Source: Variovorax boronicumulans (GTDB lineage: Bacteria; Pseudomonadota; Gammaproteobacteria; Burkholderiales; Burkholderiaceae_C). Taken from it: a DNA stretch of 64,000 bases. The notes under the pieces were generated by a model, which worked only from the letters and a program-made list of their open reading frames with translations, had not been told where the DNA came from and did not search any database. The stretch covers positions 1 to 64,000 of the forward strand of contig NZ_JARXVG010000016.1 in the NCBI RefSeq assembly GCF_029892485.1, given 5' to 3'. Shown one piece after another: positions 1-8,398 of this stretch. Positions within the stretch are counted from its first letter, which is position 1, and each line of letters begins with the position of its first letter. A program made the position numbers and the translations under genes.

Positions 1-852
1 GGACAGGATGCAAAGGAGCCGAAGGGCGGTGAGGGCGCGGATTCACGTCAAGGCCAGGACCCGGTGCCAGCCTTCGCGCGGCCGCTCATGGTGCTGGACG
101 CGAACATGAGTCTGAACATGGCAACGCCTGCGAGCGCGACGGTGTATGCGGGCGAGGCGATTCACTGGACTGCGCAGGAACAGGCGCACATGGCGGCGGG
201 CAAGACGGTGAGTTTCGCGGCGGGCAAGTCAGTGGGGCTGTACAGCCACGAAGGCGGCATCCAGGTCATCGCGCAGGAGGGGCCGGTGAGCGTGCAGGCG
301 CATACCGATGAACTCGAATGGCTGGCCAAGGAAGGCTTCACGGTCACCAGCAGCAACGACGAGATTCACGTGCTGGCCAAGCAGAAGATCACGCTCAAGG
401 GCGGGCAGACGAGCATCGAGCTGGATGGGGCGAACATCACGTTGAAGATGCCGGGGTTGCTGGATGTGAAGGGGACGAGCAAGAGTTTCGTGGGGCCGGG
501 AGGGAAGCCTGCGCAGTTGCCGGAGTTGCCTGTTGGCGATATCCCTCTGGGCACAGTCCAACTTGACCACCGCTATCACGATGATGAAGGGCTTGCCGGG
601 GCCAAGTACTTTCTCCGGCTGCCTGGGGGTGGAGAGCGCTCCGGTGTTCTTGACGACCAGGGGCGCGCGACCATCGCCGACGTGCCGCTCGGCGGCACGG
701 TGAGCTTCGGGCCGGCGGCGGGTGCATTTGCGCGCAAGGACAAGACTCCGACGCCGGGCCACGACCCCGATCCCAGCGACGAGAAACTCGGCAGCCTTGT
801 CGACAAGTACTTCAAGTCACCGTCATCCGCTAAGCAAGAGGGCAACGAATAG
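1..852 (+). CDS. vgrG: VgrG C-terminal part (type VI secretion spike), 5' end outside window
   Basis: The reading frame is already open at base 1, so this is the 3' end of a longer gene; 283 codons are visible. The first ~150 visible residues have the repetitive, polar beta-strand pattern of the VgrG C-terminal DUF2345 region (VYAGEAIHW, ITLKGGQTSIELDGANITLK). The last ~110 residues contain a segment (YFLRLPGGGERSGVLDDQGR and the following VPLGG) typical of transthyretin-like extensions on VgrG proteins. VgrG trimers tip the T6SS needle. In studied cases such extensions dock a specific effector, so the next gene is the probable cargo. Only 2 bases separate the stop from that gene. The N-terminal gp27/gp5-like part cannot be seen. 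Confidence 0.9.
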   Translation, partial: GQDAKEPKGGEGADSRQGQDPVPAFARPLMVLDANMSLNMATPASATVYAGEAIHWTAQEQAHMAAGKTVSFAAGKSVGLYSHEGGIQVIAQEGPVSVQAHTDELEWLAKEGFTVTSSNDEIHVLAKQKITLKGGQTSIELDGANITLKMPGLLDVKGTSKSFVGPGGKPAQLPELPVGDIPLGTVQLDHRYHDDEGLAGAKYFLRLPGGGERSGVLDDQGRATIADVPLGGTVSFGPAAGAFARKDKTPTPGHDPDPSDEKLGSLVDKYFKSPSSAKQEGNE

Positions 853-854
853 AA

Positions 855-2390
855 ATGGCGAACACTACTGCTGCATCTGGCAGTGCTCCCGGCGGTCAAA
901 GCTGGGCGCGCTTCAAGGCCTGGTCGGCCGAATCGGGCCAATGGCTGTGGGGGACGGCTCAAGGAGCGTTCAACGAAAAGGCCTCGTTCTCCCAAATTGT
1001 TGTCGACGCAGTGATCGGCATGATTCCGCTGGTCGGCGACGCTACAGCCGTTCGTGACCTGATTGCCGTCGTGATCGGATTGATCGAGAGCCCCGAGAAG
1101 CGCGAGAAGGTGAGGGATTGGGTGCTGTTGGTTGTGCTCCTGTTCGCTTTGATTCCTGTGTTTGGCGGCGTGATCAAGGGCGTGGGTCGCATCATCGTCA
1201 AGGTCGCCAAGGAGGCCGAAGCATTGGTGGGCGCGGCCAAGGCCGCCAAGCTGCAAGAGGGTGCCAGGGAAATCATCGCGTTCCTCAACCGAATCGGGTT
1301 CAAGGATGCAGAGAAATGGTTTCTCGCGCTGCGTATTGCCGACTACCAGGCAAAGTTGCTGGAGCGCTTCAACAAGCTCATGGAGGTCCTCAATGGCGTG
1401 CTGGTGCAGATTCAGCGCAAAGCCGGCAATCTGATGCCAGCCAGTCTGAACGATCGCATCGAAACACTCAAGGCGGGGGTGGCCACGCTCAAGCAATTGG
1501 CGCCGGACATGCTTGTCAAAGCGGTGAAAGAGCTTGATCAGAAACTCAGGGAAATGCAGGCCTATGTGCATAGCGGGGGCGAGACGACCAGCCGAGTGGC
1601 AGCGCATGAGGTGGCAACGGGTGAACGCGTTGTCACCAGGGCCGACGAGGCTCGGCTCATTGAGGATGGCGCATTGCCGGCGCGGACGGCCAATGGTTGG
1701 CGAAAGAACGAGGCAATCGTCGGCCAGCCAGAAACGTACGAGGGCGTCTACAAGCACGAGCCAGGGTATCCGGACTTAACCAAATATCCCAGGAATGACC
1801 ATTACGTACAGATCGAAGCCTTCAGCGGCAAGATCATCAACCGCCCGTTGAAACCCGGCGAACAGATCTATCGCTTCTTTGGCCCCGAGGGGGTGACGCA
1901 CAGATACAAGCTGGACGAGAGTCACCCGGGGGGCGGCTGGTGGGGGTTGGGCAGTCCGCCGAAGACCGCCAAGGAGTGGCGTGAGAAGGCCGCCGTACTT
2001 GATGAATGGAATCGCGACGGCTACCTGGTTGTCGGCACTGTTCCGGCGGACAGCAACATCAAGGCGGCAGTGGGCACTATTTCAGAACAGAGCGGTAAAA
2101 ACATTCCGGGTCAGTATCTTCCCGGTGGCAATCCACAAGCGGTTATCGACATGGATATCGCAGCCAAGGGCGGCTTGGCCAACGTAGCCGAGGAGGTTAT
2201 TGCCAGCGGCAAAGCGAAGCCCTGGAAGGACCCTGTCACGGGCATGACGTTCGAAATCAGGCCCACGGGGTGGACCGATGCCAACGGTATTCACGGCTAC
2301 ATCAGCATGCCGGGGGCTGCCAGCGTACAGGCGGCCCGGCTAGGCTCGCGAGAGATGGCGACCAAGGAAAACCGAGAGGTCACGAAATGA
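855..2390 (+). CDS. Putative T6SS effector with two membrane segments and an unassigned C-terminal toxin-like region
   Basis: A 511-residue protein directly behind vgrG. Residues ~47-78 and ~88-112 are hydrophobic and could be membrane segments; ~115-240 is helical and probably coiled. Residues ~290-485 look like a separate globular domain with an IYR motif at 338-340, a Gly/Trp-rich stretch (GGGWWGLG, 359-366) and a WNRDGYLVVGTVPA segment. An Ile-Tyr-Arg strand followed by a Trp-rich region recalls ADP-ribosyltransferase-type polymorphic toxins, but I cannot assign the fold or catalytic residues. The effector role is inferred from position: vgrG is 2 bases upstream and the probable immunity gene overlaps its stop through ATGA. 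No PAAR motif is visible. Confidence 0.65.
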   Translation: MANTTAASGSAPGGQSWARFKAWSAESGQWLWGTAQGAFNEKASFSQIVVDAVIGMIPLVGDATAVRDLIAVVIGLIESPEKREKVRDWVLLVVLLFALIPVFGGVIKGVGRIIVKVAKEAEALVGAAKAAKLQEGAREIIAFLNRIGFKDAEKWFLALRIADYQAKLLERFNKLMEVLNGVLVQIQRKAGNLMPASLNDRIETLKAGVATLKQLAPDMLVKAVKELDQKLREMQAYVHSGGETTSRVAAHEVATGERVVTRADEARLIEDGALPARTANGWRKNEAIVGQPETYEGVYKHEPGYPDLTKYPRNDHYVQIEAFSGKIINRPLKPGEQIYRFFGPEGVTHRYKLDESHPGGGWWGLGSPPKTAKEWREKAAVLDEWNRDGYLVVGTVPADSNIKAAVGTISEQSGKNIPGQYLPGGNPQAVIDMDIAAKGGLANVAEEVIASGKAKPWKDPVTGMTFEIRPTGWTDANGIHGYISMPGAASVQAARLGSREMATKENREVTK

Positions 2391-3466
2391 CAGTGCCAAC
2401 GGGTACCACGCTGCCCAATGAATTGGAGCGCAAGCAGATCTTCTACGCGCTCAAGCGGTGGACTTCGTACACGGCATGGAAGCGCATTCTGGATTTCTAT
2501 CAAGCGTGGTCTGCTATCGCCGAAGAAAGCCTTCGCGAAGCCAGCGCCAGGGGACTCGAGGAAAAAACCGGAATTCATGAATCAAAACTGGTCTTGATTC
2601 TGAAAGGCCTGGCCAATTTGGACGAAGCTGTGTCAAGGCTCAGGCAAGGTGACAAGCGCATATTCAAGTACGCCTCATACGCTGAACTGGTTCAGGCGTA
2701 CAGGCCGCTGGATCACGAAACGGAAAGGCTTTGGCGTCTGGCGGACGGGGATATCGGCATCAACCGTGACGCTACGCCTTTATGGGATGAATACGCATTG
2801 ACGGTCGGGCAGTTGGCGCAAGCTTGGGTCGAATGCTCACCAAACGCGATTCAGCCCAACTTTGACGGCGCTGTAAAAACAGTTGCGCGAACCTTCCTCA
2901 ACGATCACTTGAAGGCGGAACTCGAGCGTATGACTTTTCCTGATCCGCTGCCGATGGTTCCCGATCCGACTGAGTCTCCCTTGGTTCGCACCGGAAGGGT
3001 CATCGAGCATTCCGGCATCTGGGAGCCGGTCGACGCGCCTGCTCCGAAGATCATCAACCTGTTCAAGCCTTCGCCGCCCAAAGGTCCGTTTCCTGTAGTG
3101 GGCACGATGGCCTATTTGCACGGCGGTACTGCCGCGCCGAACATGGCGAGCCATGGTACGCACGGAAAAGGAGAGCCCACCACCTGGCGCCAGCTCTGGC
3201 GTGACGATCGCTATGAGGGGGGCGCTATTCCAGAGGAAGAAAAGCGCTATGTATTCCTCCAGCCCGCCGTGTCAGACGAGGTGAACTCACCGGATCGCAG
3301 TGCGCCTGCTACATCCTTGACCGTGGCCGAAAGCGGGCAGAAAGCCCCCTTCGGTGGACGCTGGTTGGTTGAGGACGATCTTCACGCATCTGTTGAAGTC
3401 GCGGTTGGAGAAGAGCTTCCCCTGCACGAGGGACGTAAAGTGCGGTGGACGCTGGCGGTTGCATGA
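2387..3466 (+). CDS. Probable immunity protein for the upstream T6SS effector (Imm71/Imm72-like)
   Basis: The start at 2387 is chosen because its ATG overlaps the effector stop (ATGA), giving 359 residues; an in-frame open stretch further upstream is only the shadow of the effector gene. The N-terminal ~190 residues are mostly helical and the C-terminal part is mixed, with a GIWEPVD motif near residue 207 and a later TTWRQLWRDDRYEGGAIPEEE stretch, broken here as TTWRQLWRDD and RYEGGAIPEEE. These recall the large immunity families Imm71/Imm72 that accompany T6SS effectors, though I recognise this only by pattern. No signal peptide is visible. Base composition is visibly less GC-rich than that of the housekeeping genes downstream, as is common for effector/immunity cargo. 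Confidence 0.5.
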   Translation: MTVPTGTTLPNELERKQIFYALKRWTSYTAWKRILDFYQAWSAIAEESLREASARGLEEKTGIHESKLVLILKGLANLDEAVSRLRQGDKRIFKYASYAELVQAYRPLDHETERLWRLADGDIGINRDATPLWDEYALTVGQLAQAWVECSPNAIQPNFDGAVKTVARTFLNDHLKAELERMTFPDPLPMVPDPTESPLVRTGRVIEHSGIWEPVDAPAPKIINLFKPSPPKGPFPVVGTMAYLHGGTAAPNMASHGTHGKGEPTTWRQLWRDDRYEGGAIPEEEKRYVFLQPAVSDEVNSPDRSAPATSLTVAESGQKAPFGGRWLVEDDLHASVEVAVGEELPLHEGRKVRWTLAVA

Positions 3467-3564
3467 GTCGTCCTGGCGTGTTACTGCCTTGACTGAAAGT
3501 GTGCTCGCCCGAGGCTGCGTTCGGCGTTCTCTCCTTGCGTCAGTCTGCCGTGCTCAGCGATGAC

Positions 3565-4548
3565 CTAGACCCCAGCCGCGTGCGCCTGCTGATCCGCGTG
3601 ATAACTCGACCGCACCATCGCCCCCACAGCCGCATGGCTGAAGCCCATCTTGTAGGCCTCTTCCTCGAACATCTTGAACGTGTCCGGGTGCACATAGCGG
3701 CGCACCGGCAGGTGCGAGCCCGACGGTGACAGGTACTGGCCGATGGTCAGCATGTCGATGTCGTGGGCGCGCATGTCGCGCATCACCTGCAGGATCTCTT
3801 CGTCGGTTTCACCGAGGCCCACCATGATGCCGCTCTTGGTCGGCACGTTGGGGTGCAGCGCCTTGAACTTCTTGAGCAGGTTCAGGCTGAACTGGTAGTC
3901 GCTGCCGGGGCGCGCTTCCTTGTAAAGGCGCGGCGCGGTTTCGAGGTTGTGGTTCATCACGTCCGGCGGCGCCGCCTTCAGGATCTCGAGCGCGCGGTCG
4001 TCGCGGCCGCGGAAGTCGGGCACGAGGATCTCGATCTGCGTCATCGGCGAAAGCTCGCGGATGTTCTTGATGCAATCGACGAAATGCTGGCTGCCGCCGT
4101 CGCGCAGGTCGTCGCGGTCGACGCTGGTGATCACCACGTACTTCAGGCGCAGCTTGGCGATGGTCTTGGCGAGGTTGAGCGGCTCGTCCTTGTCCAGCGG
4201 GTCGGGGCGGCCGTGGCCCACGTCGCAGAACGGGCAGCGGCGGGTGCACTTGTCGCCCATGATCATGAAGGTGGCCGTGCCGTTGCCGAAGCATTCGCCG
4301 ATGTTCGGGCAGGAGGCTTCTTCGCAGACGGTGTGCAGGTTGCTCTCGCGCAGGATCTGCTTGATCTCGTAGAAGCGCGTGGTGGGGCTGCCGGCCTTCA
4401 CGCGGATCCACTCGGGCTTCTTGAGCACTTCGCCGGTTTGCACCACCTTGACGGGAATGCGCGAGAGCTTGGCCGCCGCCTTCTGCTTGGCCAGCGGGTT
4501 GTAGGTTTCGGCGCTCTGGGCGTCGCGGACGACTTCGGTGGTGCTCAT
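3565..4548 (-). CDS. lipA: Lipoyl synthase LipA
   Basis: Radical-SAM enzyme that inserts two sulfurs into protein-bound octanoyl groups to make lipoyl cofactors for 2-oxoacid dehydrogenases and the glycine cleavage system. Both iron-sulfur cluster motifs are present: the auxiliary cluster cysteines C75, C80 and C86 (CEEASCPNIGEC), and the radical-SAM cysteines C101, C105 and C108 (CTRRCPFC). The C-terminal Ser ligand region (VRSSYHADQ) is also present. The 327-residue length is normal. It is the last gene of the dat-DUF493-lipB-lipA operon, 7 bases after lipB, which makes its substrate. Confidence 0.97.
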   Translation of the reverse strand: MSTTEVVRDAQSAETYNPLAKQKAAAKLSRIPVKVVQTGEVLKKPEWIRVKAGSPTTRFYEIKQILRESNLHTVCEEASCPNIGECFGNGTATFMIMGDKCTRRCPFCDVGHGRPDPLDKDEPLNLAKTIAKLRLKYVVITSVDRDDLRDGGSQHFVDCIKNIRELSPMTQIEILVPDFRGRDDRALEILKAAPPDVMNHNLETAPRLYKEARPGSDYQFSLNLLKKFKALHPNVPTKSGIMVGLGETDEEILQVMRDMRAHDIDMLTIGQYLSPSGSHLPVRRYVHPDTFKMFEEEAYKMGFSHAAVGAMVRSSYHADQQAHAAGV

Positions 4549-4555
4549 TGGTATG

Positions 4556-5263
4556 TCAAGGCGCCAGGAACGTGGAGAGCTTCTGGCTCAGCACCGTGGC
4601 AGCTTCTTCCCATGTGGTTTGAATGCCGATTGTAGAAAGGTCCACCGTTTGCAGCCCCGCATAGCCGCAAGGGTTGATGCGCGAGAAGGGTTCGAGGTCC
4701 ATGCCGACGTTGAGCGCGACGCCGTGATAGGTGGCGTGCCGGCTCACCTTGATGCCCAGCGCTGCGATCTTGCCGAGGCCGCGGAACGGGTCGCTGGCAG
4801 GCAGCGGGCCAGTGAGCGCGGCGTGCGAGAACGGATCGTCCAGCCGCACATAGATGCCCGGCGCGCCCGGCACGCGGTGGCCGGTCGCACCGAAATGCGC
4901 GAGCGTGCGCAGCACCGATTCCTCGATGCGGTAGACGTATTCCTTGACGAAGTAGCCGGCGCGGCGCAGGTCGATGAGCGGATACGCCACCACCTGGCCC
5001 GGGCCGTGGAAGGTGACTTGGCCACCGCGGTCGGTCTGCACCACGGGGATGTCGCCGGGGTTCAGGATGTGGTCCTGCTTGCCGGCAACGCCCTGTGTGA
5101 ACACGGGGGCGTGCTCGCAAACCCATAGCGTGTCCGTCGTCTCGGCCGAGCGCTCCAGCGTGAACTGCTTCATCGCCGCGAAGGCCTCGGCGTAGTCGAC
5201 GCGGCCCAGCCACTGCAGGGCGATGGCTGGGCTCACCGGGAGGTCTGCGACCGTCGTCATCAA
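4556..5263 (-). CDS. lipB: Octanoyltransferase LipB
   Basis: Transfers octanoyl from acyl carrier protein to lipoyl domains, the step before LipA. The 235-residue protein has the family signature RGGQVTFHGPGQ (79-90) and the catalytic pair: Lys172 in LGIKVSRH and Cys199 in INPCGYAG. The start encodes MMTTVADLP; a start one codon later is equally possible. It lies between the DUF493 gene (9 bases upstream) and lipA, an arrangement also seen in enterobacteria. Confidence 0.96.
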   Translation of the reverse strand: MMTTVADLPVSPAIALQWLGRVDYAEAFAAMKQFTLERSAETTDTLWVCEHAPVFTQGVAGKQDHILNPGDIPVVQTDRGGQVTFHGPGQVVAYPLIDLRRAGYFVKEYVYRIEESVLRTLAHFGATGHRVPGAPGIYVRLDDPFSHAALTGPLPASDPFRGLGKIAALGIKVSRHATYHGVALNVGMDLEPFSRINPCGYAGLQTVDLSTIGIQTTWEEAATVLSQKLSTFLAP

Positions 5264-5272
5264 GGTCTCAAA

Positions 5273-5581
5273 TCAAAGAACGACCTTGACCGACGGATGC
5301 CCCGAGAGCGCGCGATAGAGATCGTCGAGCTGCTCGCGGCTGGTGGCTGTGACGGTGATCGTCACGCCGAGGTAGTTGCCCGCCTTGCTGTCGCGCAGCT
5401 CGACCGTGGTGGCGTCGAAGGTCGGGTCGAATTGCTCGGCAATCTGCGTGATCGCGTGCACCAGGCCATCGGTCTTGGCGCCCATGACCTTGATCGGGAA
5501 CTGCGAGGGGTATTCGATCAGCGATTCCTTGCGCGGATCGGGAATGGGCGCGGTGACTGCGTCAGTGGTGTTCTCGGTCAT
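5273..5581 (-). CDS. DUF493 family protein (YbeD-like)
   Basis: A 102-residue protein with the compact alpha/beta ferredoxin-like pattern of the YbeD/DUF493 family (YPSQFPIKVMG, then a helix and YLGVTITVTATSREQLDDLY). The biochemical role of the family is not established; the gene is conserved beside lipB in many proteobacteria, so a link to lipoylation or to substrate choice has been suggested by context. Its ATG overlaps the dat stop (ATGA), so the two are translationally coupled. Confidence 0.9.
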   Translation of the reverse strand: MTENTTDAVTAPIPDPRKESLIEYPSQFPIKVMGAKTDGLVHAITQIAEQFDPTFDATTVELRDSKAGNYLGVTITVTATSREQLDDLYRALSGHPSVKVVL

Positions 5582-6471
5582 GCAGTGGCTCCTTGCTTCT
5601 CAGCGTTGCGTTGCTTGGCCTGCTGGTAGGCGGCATACAAGCTCTTGTAGATGGGGCCGGGATGGCCGTTGCCAATGGTCTTGCCATCGAGCGTGGTGAC
5701 GGGCAGCACTTCCTTGCTGGCCGAGGACAGGATCAGCTCGTCGGCGCCGAACACTTCGTCGCGCGACACGCGCCGCAGCGCAAAGGGAATGCCGCCTTCC
5801 CGGCACAGGCGCTCGAGCAGGCCGTAGCGGATGCCGGTCAGCACGAGGTTGTCCTTGGGTGGGCCGATGAGCACGCCGTCCTTCACGATCCACACGTTGC
5901 TCGACGACGCCTCGCTGAGCCAGTCGCCGCGGAACATGACGGTCTCTGCCGCCCCGGCTTCCACGCTGATCTGCCGGGAGAGCACGGCGCCCAGCAGGCT
6001 GGTGCTCTTGATGTGGGCCTTCTGCCATCGGAAGTCGTCTGCCGTCACGCAGGTCACGCCCTTGGCGCGCACCGCGTCGGACACGGGCGGCAGCGGGTTC
6101 ACCATCACGAAGACCGTGGGCGTGAGGCCCTTGACCATCGCATGGTCGCGCGGCGCGACGCCACGGGTGATCTGGAAGTAGACGGCTTGCGGTGCGGGGC
6201 CGCCCGGAGCAATCAGCCGCATCACGATCTCGCGCCATTGGGCGAGGGAGAGCGGGTTGGCAATCTGGAGCTCGGCCAGCGACCGGTCCAGGCGCGCCAT
6301 GTGTTCCTCGAAGCAGAAGGGCTGGCCGCCGTAGACGGGAACGACTTCGTAGATGCCGTCGCCGAAAATGAAGCCGCGATCCAGAACGCTGATCTTCGCG
6401 TCGCAGAGGGCGGTGTACTCGCCGTCGAGGTAGCAAAGCGTGGCTGGCAGGGCGTCGGTGATAGGGTGCAT
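5578..6471 (-). CDS. dat: D-amino-acid transaminase-like class IV aminotransferase
   Basis: PLP-dependent fold-type IV aminotransferase of 297 residues, probably interconverting D-alanine and D-glutamate with their oxo acids. The PLP lysine is K155 in AHIKSTSLL, and the fold-type IV motif is seen in LSEASSSNVW followed by TGIRYGLLERL. In many Burkholderiales a dat gene takes the place that dacA has upstream of ybeD-lipB-lipA in enterobacteria. It is the first gene of the operon and is divergent from the ATP synthase operon, with 157 bases between. A branched-chain or 4-amino-4-deoxychorismate enzyme of the same fold is less likely but not excluded. Confidence 0.85.
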   Translation of the reverse strand: MHPITDALPATLCYLDGEYTALCDAKISVLDRGFIFGDGIYEVVPVYGGQPFCFEEHMARLDRSLAELQIANPLSLAQWREIVMRLIAPGGPAPQAVYFQITRGVAPRDHAMVKGLTPTVFVMVNPLPPVSDAVRAKGVTCVTADDFRWQKAHIKSTSLLGAVLSRQISVEAGAAETVMFRGDWLSEASSSNVWIVKDGVLIGPPKDNLVLTGIRYGLLERLCREGGIPFALRRVSRDEVFGADELILSSASKEVLPVTTLDGKTIGNGHPGPIYKSLYAAYQQAKQRNAEKQGATA

Positions 6472-6554
6472 GAAGGAATTATGGTTCCGTGCGCCAAGTC
6501 GGGTTCGCGTCAGGTCATGGGGCCATCAATTCACGAACGCGACGCTGATGTGGC

Positions 6555-6581
6555 GGGACAGGCTGGGTTTTTACTTATAAT
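6555..6581 (+). promoter_or_regulatory. Likely sigma-70 promoter of the atp operon
   Basis: A perfect -10 hexamer TATAAT lies at 6576-6581 in an unusually AT-rich patch (TTTTTACTTATAATCAATGG). The best -35 candidate is GGGACA at 6555-6560, with a short 15-base spacer. A transcript would start near 6588, about 40 bases before atpI. The -10 is convincing; the -35 is weak. Confidence 0.6.
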
Positions 6582-6628
6582 CAATGGCTTTGTAGAAATT
6601 CTGGGTCGTTATCCGGGCTTCATTCGAC

Positions 6629-7114
6629 ATGAAAACAATCGCCCGGCAGGACACGGAGGTCACTGAAGACCTCGACGCAGAATTCAAGCCGTTGACCGCC
6701 GATGAGGCGCGTGAACTGCGAGCAAAGAACCCTTCGGTCTCCCCTTGGCGGGTGGTCGCGGGTCAGTTGGTTGTCGGTCTGGTGGTGGCTTTGGCCATCT
6801 GGGGACTGACGGGGAGGCAAAATCTGGGTTGGTCCGCCGCTTACGGCGCGATCGCGGTGGTCATTCCAGCGGCGGTGTTCGCACGTGGGCTGACCGGCAG
6901 GTTCTCTTCCCTGAATCCGGGCACCGCGGTGTTTGGGTTCTTCCTCTGGGAAATGGTCAAGATGGCCTTGTCCGTGGCGATGCTGATCGCCGCGCCAAGG
7001 CTGATAACGGCGCTGAGCTGGCCCGCAATGCTGGTCGGCTTGGTGGTGACAATGAAGGCGGCCTGGTTGGCGGTGATGTTCTCGCCCCGGCGCCGGCAAC
7101 AACGAGACGAGTAA
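6629..7114 (+). CDS. atpI: ATP synthase subunit I (AtpI)
   Basis: A 161-residue membrane protein with four predicted helices (~41-61, 70-86, 99-121, 130-151) after a charged N-terminal tail, ending in a basic RRRQQRDE tail. It fits AtpI, which helps assemble the c-ring and is not part of the finished enzyme. It is the first gene after the atp promoter and is 4 bases from atpB. Sequence conservation in this family is low, so position carries most of the weight. Confidence 0.85.
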   Translation: MKTIARQDTEVTEDLDAEFKPLTADEARELRAKNPSVSPWRVVAGQLVVGLVVALAIWGLTGRQNLGWSAAYGAIAVVIPAAVFARGLTGRFSSLNPGTAVFGFFLWEMVKMALSVAMLIAAPRLITALSWPAMLVGLVVTMKAAWLAVMFSPRRRQQRDE

Positions 7115-7118
7115 CGGA

Positions 7119-7988
7119 ATGGCTGCTGAAAACGCTGCGGAACATGGTCAGACCGCTGGTGAATACATCGTTCACCACTTGACGCATCTGCAAAGCTCCA
7201 AGCCTGCAGGTGTGGCCGACCTTTCGGTCTTCAACTTCGATTCGCTGTTTTTCTCCATCTCCCTGGGTATCCTGGGTTGCTGGTTGCTCTGGCTGGCTGC
7301 GCGCAAGGCCACGTCGGGCGTTCCGGGCCGTTTCCAGGCTGCCGTCGAGTTGTTGGTTGAAATGGTCGACCAGCAAGCCAAGGGCATCGTGCACAACGCC
7401 ACGAGCCGCAAGTTCGTCGCCCCGTTGGCGCTCACCATCTTCGTCTGGATCTTCCTGCTGAACGCAATGGACCTGTTCCCGGTCGATTTGTTCCCGGCGA
7501 TCTGGGCCAAGATCTTCGGCATTGCCGGCGCAGACCCGCACCACGCCTACCTGCGCGTCGTGCCCACGGCCGACCTCTCGGTGACGATGGGCATGTCGGT
7601 GGCGGTGCTGCTGATCTGCATCTACTACAACATCAAGATCAAGGGCGCCGGCGGCTGGATCCACGAACTGTTCACCGCACCTTTCGGCAACCACTGGGCG
7701 CTGTACCCCTTCAACTTCGCCATGCAGATGATCGAGTTCGTCGCCAAGACGGTCTCTCACGGCATGCGGCTGTTCGGCAACATGTACGCCGGCGAACTGA
7801 TCTTCCTGCTGATCGCCCTGATGGGTGGCGCCTTCACGCTGTCGGCCACCGGCATCGGCCTGGCCATCGGCCACATCATCGCGGGCACGGCCTGGGCCAT
7901 CTTCCACATCCTGATCATCACGCTGCAAGCCTTCGTGTTCATGATGCTGACGCTGGTCTACATCGGCCAGGCCCACGATCACCATTGA
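7119..7988 (+). CDS. atpB: ATP synthase F0 subunit a
   Basis: Integral membrane subunit that forms the proton half-channels against the c-ring. The essential arginine is R217 in SHGMRLFGNMYAGE. Several hydrophobic helices are visible (for example ~43-62, 101-118, 157-172, 228-250 and 255-282). The length of 289 residues is usual for betaproteobacteria. The N-terminal stretch AAENAAEHGQTAGEYIVHHL is the expected periplasmic/helical lead. Confidence 0.97.
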   Translation: MAAENAAEHGQTAGEYIVHHLTHLQSSKPAGVADLSVFNFDSLFFSISLGILGCWLLWLAARKATSGVPGRFQAAVELLVEMVDQQAKGIVHNATSRKFVAPLALTIFVWIFLLNAMDLFPVDLFPAIWAKIFGIAGADPHHAYLRVVPTADLSVTMGMSVAVLLICIYYNIKIKGAGGWIHELFTAPFGNHWALYPFNFAMQMIEFVAKTVSHGMRLFGNMYAGELIFLLIALMGGAFTLSATGIGLAIGHIIAGTAWAIFHILIITLQAFVFMMLTLVYIGQAHDHH

Positions 7989-8006
7989 TCGCACTGATCA
8001 TCCCGT

Positions 8007-8050
8007 TTCGTTTCTGTTTTTCGTTTTCTCTTCAACCAAAGTCCTCTAGG
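8007..8050 (+). promoter_or_regulatory. Pyrimidine-rich leader before atpE
   Basis: Between atpB and atpE the + strand is strongly T/C-rich (GTTTCGTTTCTGTTTTTCG and on to CTCTTCAACC), ending in a TAGGAG ribosome-binding site about 7 bases before the atpE ATG. In E. coli a U-rich leader before atpE raises translation so that enough c subunits are made; this could act in the same way. Confidence 0.4.
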
Positions 8051-8057
8051 AGTCATC

Positions 8058-8321
8058 ATGGAAGTTATTAGCTTTGTTGCACTGGCCGCCGGCCTGATCA
8101 TCGGTCTGGGCGCTGTGGGCGCATGTATCGGCATCGGCATCATGGGCAGCAAGTACCTCGAGTCGGCCGCACGTCAGCCTGAACTCATGGGCGAACTCCA
8201 GACCAAGATGTTCCTGCTGGCCGGCCTGATCGACGCTGCTTTCATTATCGGCACCGGTATCGCCCTGTGGTTCGCAACGGCCAACCCGTTCCTGGCGCAA
8301 ATCGCCAACCTGCCGAAGTAA
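8058..8321 (+). CDS. atpE: ATP synthase F0 subunit c
   Basis: An 87-residue hairpin of two membrane helices. The first has the glycine-rich packing motif (GLGAVGACIGIGIMG, 16-30), the loop is ARQPEL, and the second carries the proton-binding carboxylate D59 in GLIDAAFIIG. An aspartate rather than glutamate and the absence of extra sodium-ligand residues point to a proton-driven enzyme. Confidence 0.97.
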   Translation: MEVISFVALAAGLIIGLGAVGACIGIGIMGSKYLESAARQPELMGELQTKMFLLAGLIDAAFIIGTGIALWFATANPFLAQIANLPK

Positions 8322-8398
8322 GTCTTTCTCGTCGGACCCGTGTCGTCGTTCCCCTCTGTGGAATGGCTTCGCATTCAATCCCAAAGAGAGGGTGAAAA

